This document shows positions 5,079 to 5,346 of a stretch of DNA of 5,346 nt, one piece after another. This stretch comes from an uncultured Thermoleophilia bacterium (lineage in GTDB: Bacteria > Actinomycetota > Thermoleophilia > UBA2241): the NCBI GenBank assembly GCA_903921965.1, contig CAIXSE010000162.1:1-5346 (forward strand). The letters run 5' to 3'. Below the pieces are notes generated by a model. The model saw only the letters and a list, made by a program, of their open reading frames with translations, was not told where the DNA came from and ran no database searches. A program made the position numbers and the translations under genes. How positions within the stretch are numbered: the first letter of the stretch is position 1; the number at the start of each line of letters is the position of its first letter.

Positions 5079-5346
5079 GTGGACATCGTGGTCTGCGTGA
5101 AGACCAACCCGGACCTGCAGATGGTCCGCATCAAGGACCGTGTGGCCCAGACCGAGGGCGTGCCCTACAAGATCGGCGACCTCGAGAAGAACGCGCTCGA
5201 GGCGGCCGTGGTGCTGCGCGACGCGGTGGGCGGCAAGGTCGTCGCGCTGTGCCTGGCCGAAGGCAACCGCAAGGCGGCCGAAGACATCAAGTACGCCCTG
5301 GCGATGGGCGCCGACGAGGCCGTCGTCGTGGACGACCCGGCCCTCT
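5079..5346 (+). CDS. fixA: FixA, electron-transfer flavoprotein beta subunit (3' end outside window)
   Basis: The GTG start follows a full-match Shine-Dalgarno, and 89 residues are visible before the window ends. The start M-D-I-V-V-C-V-K-T-N-P-D (1-12) is the ETF-beta pattern V-x-C-V-K-x-x-P-D. G-D-L-E-K-N-A-L-E-A-A (33-43) matches the conserved strand-helix that precedes the nucleotide-binding part, and A-M-G-A-D-E-A-V-V-V-D-D-P (75-87) is the typical beta-subunit A-x-G-A-D-x-A segment. FixA pairs with FixB to form an ETF carrying FAD, taking electrons from or giving them to dehydrogenases such as the one at 2051-3283. The neighbouring fixC and fixX favour the name fixA over etfB. Whether the protein is of the bifurcating kind cannot be judged because the distal half is missing. 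fixB is expected immediately downstream. Confidence 0.9.
   Translation, partial: MDIVVCVKTNPDLQMVRIKDRVAQTEGVPYKIGDLEKNALEAAVVLRDAVGGKVVALCLAEGNRKAAEDIKYALAMGADEAVVVDDPAL

Noticed and set aside
1..5346. CRISPR array, tRNA/rRNA genes, insertion sequences or phage attachment sites
   Set aside because: No regularly spaced repeats, no tRNA-like cloverleaf, no transposase motifs and no terminal inverted repeats were seen on either strand.

Overview
The window is very GC-rich, uses G/C-ending codons throughout, and has strong Shine-Dalgarno sequences and some GTG starts. A GAP/Sap-type membrane protein and a TPR regulator-like protein also point to a high-GC Gram-positive bacterium (Actinomycetota). 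An acyl-CoA dehydrogenase joined to FixC/FixX/FixA suggests an anaerobic or facultative lineage such as Coriobacteriia or a relative, but this is an inference and no taxonomic marker is present.

Left part (1-1658): the 3' end of a large TPR-repeat protein on the + strand (1-882) faces a six-helix membrane protein on the - strand (1020-1658). The convergent gap holds a good intrinsic terminator for the first gene and a second hairpin.

Middle (1659-2050): a 392-base divergent spacer. It has a plausible sigma-70-type promoter on the + strand, which would give a leader of about 200 nt before the acyl-CoA dehydrogenase. The leader contains a 9-bp hairpin and three segments that can form two mutually exclusive GC-rich hairpins just upstream of the ribosome binding site.

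Right part (2051-5346): a four-gene same-strand cluster of acyl-CoA dehydrogenase, fixC (flavoprotein:quinone oxidoreductase), fixX (ferredoxin-like partner) and fixA (electron-transfer flavoprotein beta subunit, cut by the window end). fixB is expected just downstream but is not in view. In the likely scheme the dehydrogenase exchanges electrons with FixAB, which connects through FixC and FixX to the quinone pool. In other bacteria FixABCX can bifurcate NADH electrons between quinone and a low-potential ferredoxin or flavodoxin, and in E. coli fixABCX accompanies the acyl-CoA dehydrogenase-family reductase CaiA. The sequence does not settle whether this cluster oxidises an acyl-CoA or reduces an enoyl-CoA.

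The spacers between acyl-CoA dehydrogenase and fixC (121 bases) and between fixX and fixA (91 bases) each hold a perfect-stem hairpin without a T-run. The most distinctive features are the permuted C-X-A order beside a divergent acyl-CoA dehydrogenase, the eight-cysteine FixX, and the structured leader. All components belong to known families; I see no clearly new system.
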